Positions 51,912 to 60,391 of a stretch of 64,000 bases of DNA are shown one piece after another. The notes below the pieces were generated by a model. The model did not search any database. It saw nothing but the letters and a program-made list of their open reading frames with translations, and was not told the DNA's origin. The position numbers and the translations under genes were made by a program. Source of the stretch: Butyrivibrio sp. (GTDB taxonomy: Bacteria > Bacillota > Clostridia > Lachnospirales > Lachnospiraceae). How positions within the stretch are numbered: position 1 is the first letter of the stretch; every line of letters starts with the position of its first letter. Location of the stretch: the NCBI GenBank assembly GCA_017535785.1, contig JAFXTN010000003.1:1-64000 (forward strand), given 5' to 3'.

Positions 51912-53950
51912 TTAAGATAGGAATGGTGATCGGCGATCGCTATGAGGTGCTTGAGAAGATCGGTACCGGCGGAATGTCCGATGTGTATAAAGCCAAAGAT
52001 CATAAATTAAATAGACTTGTTGCGGTTAAGGTTCTTAAACAGGAGTTTTCCGAGAACGAGAACTTCGTGTCTAAGTTCAGAGTAGAAGCTCAGTCTACTG
52101 CCGGCCTTATGCATCCTAATATCGTTAACGTGTACGATGTCGGCGACGAGGATGGCATCAACTATATAGTCATGGAGTTAGTTGATGGTATCACTCTTAA
52201 GAAATACATCGAGAAAAAGGCTCGCCTTTCCGTTAAAGAGGCTGTCAGCATAGCGATCCAGGTTGCTATGGGACTTGAGGCTGCGCACAACAACAATATC
52301 ATCCACAGAGATATCAAGCCTCAGAATATCATGATTTCCAAGGACGGTAAGGTCAAGGTCACAGACTTCGGTATTGCAAAGGCTGCGACTAGTAACACCA
52401 TCACATCCAATGTTATGGGATCCGTTCACTATACATCACCCGAGCAGGCAAGAGGCGGCTATAGTGACGCCAAGAGTGATATCTATTCACTTGGTATCAC
52501 ACTCTTTGAGATGCTCACGGGCAGAGTGCCGTTTAACGGCGATACAACAGTAGCTATTGCTATCAAGCATATCCAGGAGGATCTACCCACTCCTGCGGAT
52601 TACAACGATGAGATTCCGATCAGTGTTGAGAAGATCGTTCTTAAGTGTTGCCAGAAGAGCCCTGACAGAAGATATCAGAGCGCTGCTGAGCTCATAACAG
52701 ACCTTAAGAGATCACTCATCACACCCGACAAAGATTTCGTTACACTTGCAGATCCCGATGAAGAGGGCGCTACAAGAGTAGATAGCGAAGAGCCTGTCGG
52801 AGGACATTTAGATACAGGAAGTATGCGTCTTTCAGAGACTGAGCAGATGAGACTCAGACAGGAAGCATACAAGGATCGTCGCGACGATTACGATGACTAT
52901 GAGCCCAGAAGAAGGAAATCTCAGAGGGAATACGAAGACGACATCGACGATGATTATTATTACGAAAGAGAGAGAGAAAGAAGAAGGAGCAGCTCTTTTG
53001 ATCCCCAGTCCGGTAAGCTCGAGAAGATGACTGTCGGAATGGCTATTTTCTCAGCCGTTATCATAGGTCTTATTGTTATCATGATAGTGGCAAAGGGAAT
53101 GGGATTATTCGGAAGCGAAGAAGAGGCTTCAGCAACAGCTTCATCCTCAGAACTTTCTTCAAATGAGGAAAAAGAGGATGCAAATGGCGGGATCACGGTT
53201 CCCGATGTTGCCGGAAAGTCTTATGCAGAGGCTAAGCTGATCCTTGTAGATGATAAGCACTTCAAGGTTGAGAAGGCCGCTGATACAGATAATAAAGAAC
53301 CCAAGGATACGGTTGTATCAACAAGCCCCGCAGCCGGCAAAAAGGCAAAAAGCGGCGATACAATTACCGTATATGTAAGTGACGGATCCAATTATCAGGC
53401 ATCCGCAGATAAAGAAGAAAAGGAAGATACCGAAGGAAAGGTAGCAGTACCCAATGTCATCGGTATGGATTCCGAAGAAGCTGTTATCACTCTTATAGAA
53501 GCAGGACTTGAAGAGGGAAGGACCACAGACGTCAATAACGATGATCCCAACCTTACAGGCAAGATCTGTGCACAGAGCGTTCCTGTAGGCCAGATGGTTG
53601 AAAAGGGCACTAAGATCCACTTAGAGCACTCTATCGGACCTGCTAATGTAAAGTACAGCTTTAAGGGCAGCATTGATGCTCCGCCCCCGGGAAAGGGCTA
53701 CACACCCGGAGTACCTGTCAGGGTAACACTCGTTGGATCGGACGGACAGTCTTTACTTAATACCGAGACGACGGAATTCCCTATAGCTAATCTTGAGTAC
53801 AATGATATTACTGCTCCTACAGGCAGGATATTATATAAATATACCGTGACAACTCCGGTTTCCACCAACCCTGAAACGGGCGAGCAGACCGGCGGCCAGA
53901 CCACGGAAGTTGTAGATGAAAAAGCAGTTACATTTAATCAGAGGAACTGA
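51908..53950 (+). CDS. pknB: PASTA-domain serine/threonine protein kinase
   Basis: The 680-residue protein has a cytoplasmic kinase domain (about 1-270; GTGGMSDVYKA, VAVKVL, HRDIKPQNIM, DFGIAKA, SPEQARGG), a charged juxtamembrane stretch rich in Asp, Arg and Tyr, one membrane helix (about 377-396) and an extracellular part. The outside has two PASTA domains (TVPDVAGKSYAEAKLIL; VPNVIGMDSEEAVITLIEAGL) and a beta-rich C-terminal region. PASTA domains bind peptidoglycan fragments, so the kinase senses the wall. It overlaps prpC by four bases and precedes rsgA by five. Confidence 0.95.
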   Translation: MIKIGMVIGDRYEVLEKIGTGGMSDVYKAKDHKLNRLVAVKVLKQEFSENENFVSKFRVEAQSTAGLMHPNIVNVYDVGDEDGINYIVMELVDGITLKKYIEKKARLSVKEAVSIAIQVAMGLEAAHNNNIIHRDIKPQNIMISKDGKVKVTDFGIAKAATSNTITSNVMGSVHYTSPEQARGGYSDAKSDIYSLGITLFEMLTGRVPFNGDTTVAIAIKHIQEDLPTPADYNDEIPISVEKIVLKCCQKSPDRRYQSAAELITDLKRSLITPDKDFVTLADPDEEGATRVDSEEPVGGHLDTGSMRLSETEQMRLRQEAYKDRRDDYDDYEPRRRKSQREYEDDIDDDYYYERERERRRSSSFDPQSGKLEKMTVGMAIFSAVIIGLIVIMIVAKGMGLFGSEEEASATASSSELSSNEEKEDANGGITVPDVAGKSYAEAKLILVDDKHFKVEKAADTDNKEPKDTVVSTSPAAGKKAKSGDTITVYVSDGSNYQASADKEEKEDTEGKVAVPNVIGMDSEEAVITLIEAGLEEGRTTDVNNDDPNLTGKICAQSVPVGQMVEKGTKIHLEHSIGPANVKYSFKGSIDAPPPGKGYTPGVPVRVTLVGSDGQSLLNTETTEFPIANLEYNDITAPTGRILYKYTVTTPVSTNPETGEQTGGQTTEVVDEKAVTFNQRN

Positions 53951-53955
53951 TACAT

Positions 53956-54873
53956 TTGAACAAAGGAAGAATTGTTAAAGGGATAGCCGGCTTTTACTAC
54001 ATAGAAACGGAAGACACCAAAATCTATGAATGTAAGGCAAAGGGCATCTTCAGAAAAGACAATATCAAACCGCTTGTCGGTGACGAGGTTGGCATCGACA
54101 TCATTGATGAAGAGAATAAGCTGGGTAATATTATCGAGATATTACCCAGAAAAAATCAGCTTATAAGACCGCCTGTTGCCAACGTTGACCAGGCGGTTAT
54201 TTTGTTTGCGATCGTTAAGCCGAACCCGAACTATAACCTCTTGGACAGGTTCCTTATCATGATGCGGCAGCAGAATCTCCCCGTTATCATCTGCTTTAAT
54301 AAGCAGGACATCGCGTCCGAGGAAGAGCAGAAAGAGCTCTATGACGCGTACGAGAAATGCGGCTACAAGGTTCTTTTTATAAGCGTCAAAGAGGAAAAAG
54401 GCCTTGATGAGTTAAAAGAGCTTTTGAAGGGCAAGACGACCACGCTAGCAGGCCCAAGCGGCGTCGGAAAGTCTTCTCTTTTGAACAAGCTGGTTCCCGA
54501 TGCGCAGATGCAGATAGGAGAGCTCAGTAGGAAGATCGAGCGAGGCAAGAACACCACAAGGCATTCGGAGCTCTTTTACGTAAAAGAGCTTTCTAAGGGC
54601 GGCGAGCACACCTTCGTAATAGACACACCGGGCTTTACTTCGCTTGGCATGTTTGATCTTACGACGGACAATCTCATGAATTATTATCCCGAGTTCGAAG
54701 CCTTTGAACCTGAGTGCCGATTCGGGGGCTGTTCTCACATCGCAGAGCCTGATTGCGGGGTCAAAAGAGCTGTCGAAGAGGGCAAGATCGCCAAGGTGCG
54801 ATACGACAACTACAAGATCCTCTACGAAGAACTTAAAAATTTAAAGCCCGACTACGGGAAGAAGACTAGGTAA
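53956..54873 (+). CDS. rsgA: Small ribosomal subunit biogenesis GTPase RsgA
   Basis: The 305-residue protein has the RsgA order: N-terminal OB-fold (KGIAGFYYIETEDTKIYECKAKG), a circularly permuted GTPase with ICFNKQDIA before GPSGVGKSSLLNKL and VIDTPGFTSLG, and a zinc-binding end CRFGGCSHIAEPDCGVK. It acts in late 30S maturation. Start is TTG at 53956 with AGAGGA about eleven bases upstream. The usual neighbours rpe and thiN do not follow. Confidence 0.95.
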   Translation: MNKGRIVKGIAGFYYIETEDTKIYECKAKGIFRKDNIKPLVGDEVGIDIIDEENKLGNIIEILPRKNQLIRPPVANVDQAVILFAIVKPNPNYNLLDRFLIMMRQQNLPVIICFNKQDIASEEEQKELYDAYEKCGYKVLFISVKEEKGLDELKELLKGKTTTLAGPSGVGKSSLLNKLVPDAQMQIGELSRKIERGKNTTRHSELFYVKELSKGGEHTFVIDTPGFTSLGMFDLTTDNLMNYYPEFEAFEPECRFGGCSHIAEPDCGVKRAVEEGKIAKVRYDNYKILYEELKNLKPDYGKKTR

Positions 54874-54877
54874 AAAC

Positions 54878-55453
54878 ATGAAGATATACATTACAAGACA
54901 CGGACAGACAGATTACAATAAGCAGGATCTCATGCAGGGAAGGAGCGACATCCCCCTTAATGAGATTGGAATAGCTCAGGCCGGAGCAACCAAAGAAAAG
55001 ATCGGTGACATTAAATTCGATGCCGTTTATTCAAGCCCCCTTATCAGGGCAGTGCAGACAGCTTCCGTTATAAGCGGACTTCCGCAGGAAGAGATCATAA
55101 AGGATGAGCGTATCATTGAGGCGGATTTTGGAAAGTACGAAGCCCGCAGCTACTTTAAAGTCGGACTTCCAATGACACTTTTCTGGACACATCCCGAGAT
55201 ATTCCCCGCTCCCAAAGGAGTAGAGAATATAGAGAGCATGATCACAAGAACTTCCGAGTTCCTAAAAGAACTTGAGCAGAAGGACTACGAAAACGTCCTT
55301 GTAGTCTGCCACGGCGGTATCATCCGTCCTATAAGAGGCTACCTTGAAGACGCCAAGCGCGGCTTCATCTGGCGCCCCAGACCACTCAACTGCGAAGTAT
55401 TCGTCTATGAATCAATAGATGGAAAGCATAGACTTGTTGAGGATATAAAATAA
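54878..55453 (+). CDS. Histidine phosphatase family protein (CobC/PhoE-like)
   Basis: The 191-residue protein has the catalytic motif IYITRHGQTDYNKQDLMQGRSDIPLN, VYSSPLIRAVQTASVI and the second His in VVCHGGIIRPIRG. It is close to small broad phosphatases of the phosphoglycerate-mutase family. The substrate is not predictable. It starts five bases after rsgA and is followed by a strong terminator, so it ends the operon. Confidence 0.9.
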   Translation: MKIYITRHGQTDYNKQDLMQGRSDIPLNEIGIAQAGATKEKIGDIKFDAVYSSPLIRAVQTASVISGLPQEEIIKDERIIEADFGKYEARSYFKVGLPMTLFWTHPEIFPAPKGVENIESMITRTSEFLKELEQKDYENVLVVCHGGIIRPIRGYLEDAKRGFIWRPRPLNCEVFVYESIDGKHRLVEDIK

Positions 55454-55461
55454 AAGCAAAC

Positions 55462-55507
55462 AAAGAACTCCACCTCAGAGATGATGAAGCAGGGTGGAGT
55501 TCTTTTT
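55462..55507 (+). terminator. Intrinsic terminator of the rlmN-rsgA operon
   Basis: AAGAACTCCACC (55463-55474) pairs with GGTGGAGTTCTT (55493-55504), followed by T. Confidence 0.9.
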
Positions 55508-55554
55508 ATGAAAAAATATTTAGAATAGTGGGGGCAAATGTTGTTTATGCTTTA

Positions 55555-57024
55555 TTATTGCAAAACTGCTACAGTTTCTTCGTCCTCAATGATATTGGTG
55601 GCAAATCCCAAAGGCTTGAATAACTGTTCAATTCTTAGGAAACCGGCTGTCTTTGCAGGCTCTTTATCAAGCATATCCAGACCGTCTTGGTATGCAGGAG
55701 CAGAGATATCAAAGGCGGGGATGAAAAGCACGTAGTGCTGATCATTGTAATTAAAGTGGCATCTCTTGGGAAGAGAGACCTGTTCGCAGAGATATCTTAT
55801 AAGCATAGGGTTCAGATCTATCTTTTTATCAAAATAAATATCAAGGATCTGCAGTGGAGTACCGGTTTGCTCTGCAAGAGAAGCTTGAGTCTGTGCCTGA
55901 GCCTGAATGCTGTTGATTGCATCCTGTGTAAAGTTTGGCGTAGCTATTCCCTGATCACTGTTTGATGAAGCAGAAGCGTTATTTGACGAACTATTATTAG
56001 CGGGAGCTTCTGCAATATTTGCTTTTGTGATCGTTATAGGTGTTGTACTGCCACCGGTTATTCCCGGAGTATTATTCTGATTTTCAATGGCAGAAATAAT
56101 AAGATGAAGATTTGCAGGAGTAACTGTCACGTTTCCGTTGAGATTCATAAGAGTTACAGTATAAGAACCGTCGGTATTTCTGGTCAGATTATATGCCAGC
56201 TGTCCAACTTCATTCATTCTTACGCCGTCATCTGTAATCTTGTAGCCGTCTTTTGCTGATATAGTAATTGTACCGCTTATAGGCTTAGCTTCTCCGTTCT
56301 TCTTAACCTGAACATATTCCTTATCATCGTGATCATTGTGGATGAATTCAGGTCTGCTGTATGTGATGTTTGCGTTATTCGCATCATTTATTGTTAAAGA
56401 GTGAAATTTGTTTGTATCTTTGATCTTACTCGGATCAAATTCGTTGTCAGAGTAGTTGTTTATAATTCTAATATAGGAGTCAGAATTGGTAGTTATAGTT
56501 CCGGAATAAAAATTGTTTATTATGATATCGCTTGAATTAGATGCGAAGGATGATGCATCCAAAACTTCTCCACCGTCGTTATTTATTATGGTTCCTGATC
56601 CGGAACTTGTAAATTTAACAATTCCACCTTGGTTATTGTTTTCAACAACATTGTAATTATCGTTGATCAGTCCGGAATTATTTCTTACAGTTCCGCGGTT
56701 GTTTTCTATTGTGGAATTTTCATTATTATTTTCTACATGATCATTATTTGTTAGGATATAGCCATTGTTTTCTTCGACGGTGCCGTTGTTTGTATTGATA
56801 CTTCCATCATTATTACCGACTGTACCGGCGTTTGTATCTAAGGATTGACCTTCTTCGACGTTGCCTCTTTCCCCGTCAGTTATATCCGGTATTGGTGTTG
56901 GAATTGTAACACCGTTTGCATGAGCTTCCGCCGGAGTGGTCATTGCTACTGTAATCGGAGCAATGAACAGCAGTGCACCGAGCGCTATTACAACCGACTT
57001 ATTAGTTTTTTTTTCCCTTTTCAT
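55555..57024 (-). CDS. Secreted Asn-rich repeat protein with unknown C-terminal domain
   Basis: The 489-residue protein has a signal peptide (KKTNKSVVIALGALLFIAPITVAMTTPAEA) and then about 150 residues of short Asn-rich repeats of type GTVxxNNGxIxTNNGxVExNN, likely a right-handed beta-solenoid. A middle beta-rich region follows, with an Ig-like segment (KPISGTITISAKDGYKITDDGV). The last 120 residues are a more globular domain (QASLAEQTGTPLQILDIYFDKKIDLNPMLIRYL) that ends YLCEQVSLPKRCHFNYNDQHYVLF and beyond. AAGGAGA lies about eight bases before the start on the minus strand. It is alone, facing the phosphatase gene. A surface or matrix role is a guess. Confidence 0.8.
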   Translation of the reverse strand: MKREKKTNKSVVIALGALLFIAPITVAMTTPAEAHANGVTIPTPIPDITDGERGNVEEGQSLDTNAGTVGNNDGSINTNNGTVEENNGYILTNNDHVENNNENSTIENNRGTVRNNSGLINDNYNVVENNNQGGIVKFTSSGSGTIINNDGGEVLDASSFASNSSDIIINNFYSGTITTNSDSYIRIINNYSDNEFDPSKIKDTNKFHSLTINDANNANITYSRPEFIHNDHDDKEYVQVKKNGEAKPISGTITISAKDGYKITDDGVRMNEVGQLAYNLTRNTDGSYTVTLMNLNGNVTVTPANLHLIISAIENQNNTPGITGGSTTPITITKANIAEAPANNSSSNNASASSNSDQGIATPNFTQDAINSIQAQAQTQASLAEQTGTPLQILDIYFDKKIDLNPMLIRYLCEQVSLPKRCHFNYNDQHYVLFIPAFDISAPAYQDGLDMLDKEPAKTAGFLRIEQLFKPLGFATNIIEDEETVAVLQ

Positions 57025-57128
57025 ACATTTTCTCCTTGAAATTATGATTAGCTGATTTCATATATATAGACACCGATAATCTCAAAATTCCTAAGTGACA
57101 TTTCAAATTTTTTGGATTTTTCATGGCA

Positions 57129-57164
57129 GAAAAAAACCTCCTTACCGGTTGTCCGGTAAAGAGG
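57129..57164 (-). terminator. Intrinsic terminator of mgsA
   Basis: On the minus strand CCTCTTTACCGG pairs with CCGGTAAGGAGG around a short loop, followed by a T run (A run at 57131-57136 on the plus strand). Confidence 0.88.
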
Positions 57165-57190
57165 GCACATATCATAGCAGAGCGCTTATC

Positions 57191-57667
57191 TTATTCTGTC
57201 GGAAGAGTCTCGGCTCTTTCTGCGATGTTCTGTTTGAAGTTTATGACATCGTGATCGTACTCTTCATCCATAAGTGTTGAGTTGATGAGGAAGTCCGCTG
57301 TCGCTTTGTTGTTTGCAAAAGGAATATCGTAAACCTGTGCGATCCTCATAAGAGCCTTTACGTCGGGATCGTGAGGAGCCGCTGTTAAAGGATCTGAGAA
57401 GAATACAACGAAGTCGATCTTTCCTTCCACTATCTTAGCACCGATCTGCTGATCGCCACCGAGAGGGCCTGAATTGTAGCCTCTTACCGGAAGGTCGGTT
57501 GCGTCTGTTATCATGCGGGCTGTAGTTCCCGTTCCGCACAGAAAATGCTTTTTAAGTGTATGAGCATTGGCTTTGCACCACTGAATGAGCTCTCCCTTTT
57601 TGCCGTCATGGGCGATGAGAGCGATAGTCTTTTGTCTTGGTATTGTAAGTGTTATAGTCTCTGACAT
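57191..57667 (-). CDS. mgsA: Methylglyoxal synthase
   Basis: The 158-residue enzyme has the family motifs IALIAHDGKKGELIQWC, LCGTGTTARMI (phosphate-binding), RGYNSGPLGGDQQIGA with the catalytic Asp, FFSDPLTAAPHDPDVKALMR and FANNKATADFLI. It converts dihydroxyacetone phosphate to methylglyoxal, a bypass under phosphate limitation. The ATG at 57667 has a perfect AGGAGG seven to eight bases upstream; the longer frame to 57709 is not used. It is monocistronic with its own terminator. Confidence 0.96.
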   Translation of the reverse strand: MSETITLTIPRQKTIALIAHDGKKGELIQWCKANAHTLKKHFLCGTGTTARMITDATDLPVRGYNSGPLGGDQQIGAKIVEGKIDFVVFFSDPLTAAPHDPDVKALMRIAQVYDIPFANNKATADFLINSTLMDEEYDHDVINFKQNIAERAETLPTE

Positions 57668-57746
57668 ATTAATTCCTCCTACTTGTCCAAAATACAACAA
57701 TATGGCCACTGTGTCAAAGCATTTATGAGCGTAAATGCGCCAAATT

Positions 57747-57775
57747 TTGACCTTTTTTGATTCAAAGCATATAAT
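57747..57775 (+). promoter_or_regulatory. Promoter of the 57785 gene, likely leaderless
   Basis: TTGACC (57747-57752) and TATAAT (57770-57775) are separated by exactly 17 bases. Transcription would start near 57782, three bases before the ATG. Confidence 0.75.
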
Positions 57776-57784
57776 ATTAGAACT

Positions 57785-58573
57785 ATGAAGAAATTATCAA
57801 ACAAGAGAAAAAAGAACTTAATAAAGATATACTTTACTACGCTTGCGATATTTATGGCCTGTGCCATTGGTCTTATAGGCTGCGGAATGTTGTTTACCGA
57901 AGCAATGGATGAAGATGATAAGGAAAAAGCATCAGAGTTTGTTTCTGATCTTTCCTCTGAGCTTAAGAGCTTTTTTGAGTATGAACCGGAAAAAGAACTT
58001 TCGCAGGAAGCAGACGCTGACGAAGATGACAGCACTGAGGGCTCCGATACTGCAAAGGCCAATGATCCGGCTGAAGCTCAGAAGGCTACTGATGCAGATA
58101 ATTCCGCCAAGGAGAGCGGAACCACCGGTTCCTCATCGCCATTTGGTGGCGGCATCTTAAAGAGCACCGCTGACATCAATCTTCACAGCGCCGACGGCGG
58201 TAAGAAGAATTATGTTTTCACTTACAACGGAACGGACTTTTCTGCGATCTACACTGCGGATAACTGGAAGGTAATAGATTCCTATCTGATCGATAACACC
58301 GAGGATATCACCATTATCTGTGAGGCACTTATCGCAGAGCATCCTATTCACGGAAGCGATATGCAGTCCTACAGAACAGCGGAAGATATGGCCTATGAGT
58401 GGGATCAGCATAACATTGCATACACCTTCCTTCCCGAAGGAAACAGGTGGAAAGAAAAGACCAAAGACGTTGATCTAAATCCTGCCGACCAGGGACTTTC
58501 ATTTGATGAGATCTACGAGAGACAGACAGGTAAGAAGATCACTATTGAAGAGATACTTAAGCATATAGGATAA
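57785..58573 (+). CDS. Membrane-anchored protein with acidic linker, family unknown
   Basis: The 262-residue protein has a basic N-terminus, a hydrophobic helix (about 14-36, IYFTTLAIFMACAIGLIGCGM) and a Glu/Asp/Ser/Thr-rich linker (40-115). An outer domain of about 140 residues follows (NLHSADGGKKNYVFTYNGTDFSAIYTADNWKVIDSYLID...). The LIGC is lipobox-like, so a lipoprotein is possible. There is no ribosome site, and the promoter places the transcript start almost at the ATG. It ends at a terminator, so it is alone. Family unknown. Confidence 0.8.
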   Translation: MKKLSNKRKKNLIKIYFTTLAIFMACAIGLIGCGMLFTEAMDEDDKEKASEFVSDLSSELKSFFEYEPEKELSQEADADEDDSTEGSDTAKANDPAEAQKATDADNSAKESGTTGSSSPFGGGILKSTADINLHSADGGKKNYVFTYNGTDFSAIYTADNWKVIDSYLIDNTEDITIICEALIAEHPIHGSDMQSYRTAEDMAYEWDQHNIAYTFLPEGNRWKEKTKDVDLNPADQGLSFDEIYERQTGKKITIEEILKHIG

Positions 58574-58576
58574 ATG

Positions 58577-58608
58577 TGGCAGGGTTAACCCCCTGCCATT
58601 CTTATTTT
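58577..58608 (+). terminator. Intrinsic terminator of the 57785 gene
   Basis: TGGCAGGG pairs with CCCTGCCA around TTAACCC, followed by a T-rich stretch. Confidence 0.75.
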
Positions 58609-58724
58609 TCCAAAACCGCAAGATAGGAGCGGGGCTTTCGCAAACCTCACTATGTATCCCGCATGGTGCCTACAATACAATGTATTCATACAAAACAACA
58701 TGTTTCAATTAAAGGAGGAACAGT

Positions 58725-60254
58725 ATGAATACCTTAAGTATTATTATTATCGCAGCAATTATTGCCGTGCTTCTTATCGTAGTGGCGGCAGGATATGTGA
58801 AGGCGCCTCCGGACAAAGCATTTATCATTTCAGGTATGCGGAGGGCGCCAAGAATCTTGATAGGTCGTGCAGGCGTCAAGATCCCGTTCTTTGAAAGAGT
58901 CGATAAATTGTATCTTGGACAGATGACGGTCGATATCAAAACAGAGCAGTCCGTTCCTACAAACGACTTCATCAATGTAAACGTTGATGCTGTTGCAAAG
59001 GTTAGGATCGGTACAAGCCAGGAAGCTATCCAGCTTGCAGCTAAGAACTTCCTTAACAAGGCTCCCGATCAGATCACTAATGACCTGAAGGATTCCTTAC
59101 AGGGTAACATGCGTGAGATCATCGGTACACTTGCTCTTAAGACTATCAACACCGACAGAGACAGCTTCTCAGATCAGGTTATGGAGAAGGCTTCAAGAGA
59201 TATGAACAAGCTCGGTATCGAGATCCTCTCTTGTAACATCCAGAATGTTACTGATGAGAACGGTCTTATAAATGACCTTGGTATGGACAACACAGCTAAG
59301 ATCAAGAAGGATGCCGCAATCGCGAAAGCACAGGCAGACAGAGACGTAGCAATTGCACAGGCTGAGGCCGACAAGGCAGCAAACGATGCAAGAGTTATTG
59401 CTCAGACCGAGATCGCAGAAAAGAACAACGCACTTGCCATCAAGCAGGCTGAACTTAAAAAGCAGGCTGATACCGCAAGCGCTGTAGCGGACGCAGCTTA
59501 TTCGATCCAGGAGCAGGAACAGCAAAAGACCATTCAGGCCGCAACTGTTAATGCACAGATCGCAAGAGCAGAACGCGAAGCAGAACTTAAGCAGAAAGAA
59601 GTTATCGTAAAGCAGCAGGAACTTGCAGCTGAGATCGAGAAAAAAGCCGATGCCGAAAAGTATCAGGCTGAGAAAAAAGCTGAGGCTGAACTTATTCAGC
59701 GTCAGAAAAAAGCTGAAGCTGCCAAGTACGAGCAGGAGCGTGAGGCTGATGCAAAGAAGGCTCAGGCGGAAGCTCAGAAATATGCTGCAGAGCAGGAAGC
59801 TTCAGGTATCAAAGCTAAGTACGATGCAGAGGCAGCAGGTATTGCAGCCAAAGGTAAAGCGGAAGCCGAAGCCATTAAGGCAAAAGGTATCGCTGAAGCC
59901 GAAGCAATGGAGAAAAAGGCAGAAGCCTATAAGAAGTACAACGGTGCTGCCATGGCTGAGATGATGATCAAGATCATGCCTCAGATGGCTGCTGAAATTG
60001 CAAAGCCTCTTTCACAGATCGACAAGATCAACATCTACGGAACAGGCGACGGATCAAATGGAGCAAGCCAGATTTCAGGAAATATGCCTATTGTTATGAA
60101 ACAGGTATTTGATACCATGTCAGAAGCTACAGGCGTTGATTTCACAGAGATCATGAGAGCCGGCACATATGATGCCAAGGTTAATAAGAACATTAACCTT
60201 AACGGCGCAGACGTAGACATCAAAGTTGATCCTAAAAAGTCTGAAGAAAAGTAA
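58725..60254 (+). CDS. Flotillin-like SPFH-domain membrane protein
   Basis: The 509-residue protein has one N-terminal helix (about 3-24), an SPFH/band 7 domain (about 25-200; YVKAPPDKAFIISGMRRAPRILIGRAGVKIPFFERVDKL) and a long Ala/Glu/Lys coiled coil (about 205-420) with repeated EA motifs. A C-terminal domain ends SEATGVDFTEIMRAG. This is the flotillin (FloT/YuaG) plan; such proteins form membrane microdomains and affect fluidity. A NfeD-like partner, common in other bacteria, is not adjacent. AAAGGAGG lies eight bases before the start. A terminator follows. Confidence 0.93.
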   Translation: MNTLSIIIIAAIIAVLLIVVAAGYVKAPPDKAFIISGMRRAPRILIGRAGVKIPFFERVDKLYLGQMTVDIKTEQSVPTNDFINVNVDAVAKVRIGTSQEAIQLAAKNFLNKAPDQITNDLKDSLQGNMREIIGTLALKTINTDRDSFSDQVMEKASRDMNKLGIEILSCNIQNVTDENGLINDLGMDNTAKIKKDAAIAKAQADRDVAIAQAEADKAANDARVIAQTEIAEKNNALAIKQAELKKQADTASAVADAAYSIQEQEQQKTIQAATVNAQIARAEREAELKQKEVIVKQQELAAEIEKKADAEKYQAEKKAEAELIQRQKKAEAAKYEQEREADAKKAQAEAQKYAAEQEASGIKAKYDAEAAGIAAKGKAEAEAIKAKGIAEAEAMEKKAEAYKKYNGAAMAEMMIKIMPQMAAEIAKPLSQIDKINIYGTGDGSNGASQISGNMPIVMKQVFDTMSEATGVDFTEIMRAGTYDAKVNKNINLNGADVDIKVDPKKSEEK

Positions 60255-60278
60255 ATAAAAAGCTTTGACATAATTTGG

Positions 60279-60330
60279 TGAACGGTGTACACTGACGTTG
60301 TTTCAGTGAACATCGTTCACTTTTTTTTGA
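60279..60330 (+). terminator. Intrinsic terminator of the flotillin gene
   Basis: GTGAACGGTGT with ACTGA pairs with TCAGT and ACATCGTTCAC across a loop, and eight T follow at 60322-60329. Confidence 0.85.
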
Positions 60331-60356
60331 CACCAATGTTAGCAATTGCTAACTGA
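60328..60356 (+). promoter_or_regulatory. Promoter of the ABC exporter operon
   Basis: TTGACA (60328-60333) and TAACTG (60351-60356) are 17 bases apart, with the palindrome at 60339-60354 between and over them. Confidence 0.6.
60339..60354. promoter_or_regulatory. MarR-type operator before the ABC exporter
   Basis: GTTAGCAATTGCTAAC is a perfect 16-base palindrome and fits the TTAGC-N4-GCTAA pattern bound by MarR-family repressors. It overlaps the spacer and -10 of the promoter, so binding would block transcription. The regulator is not in the window. Confidence 0.75.
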
Positions 60357-60391
60357 TATTTTTTATCATTATCAATAAGGAGGAGACTTAT

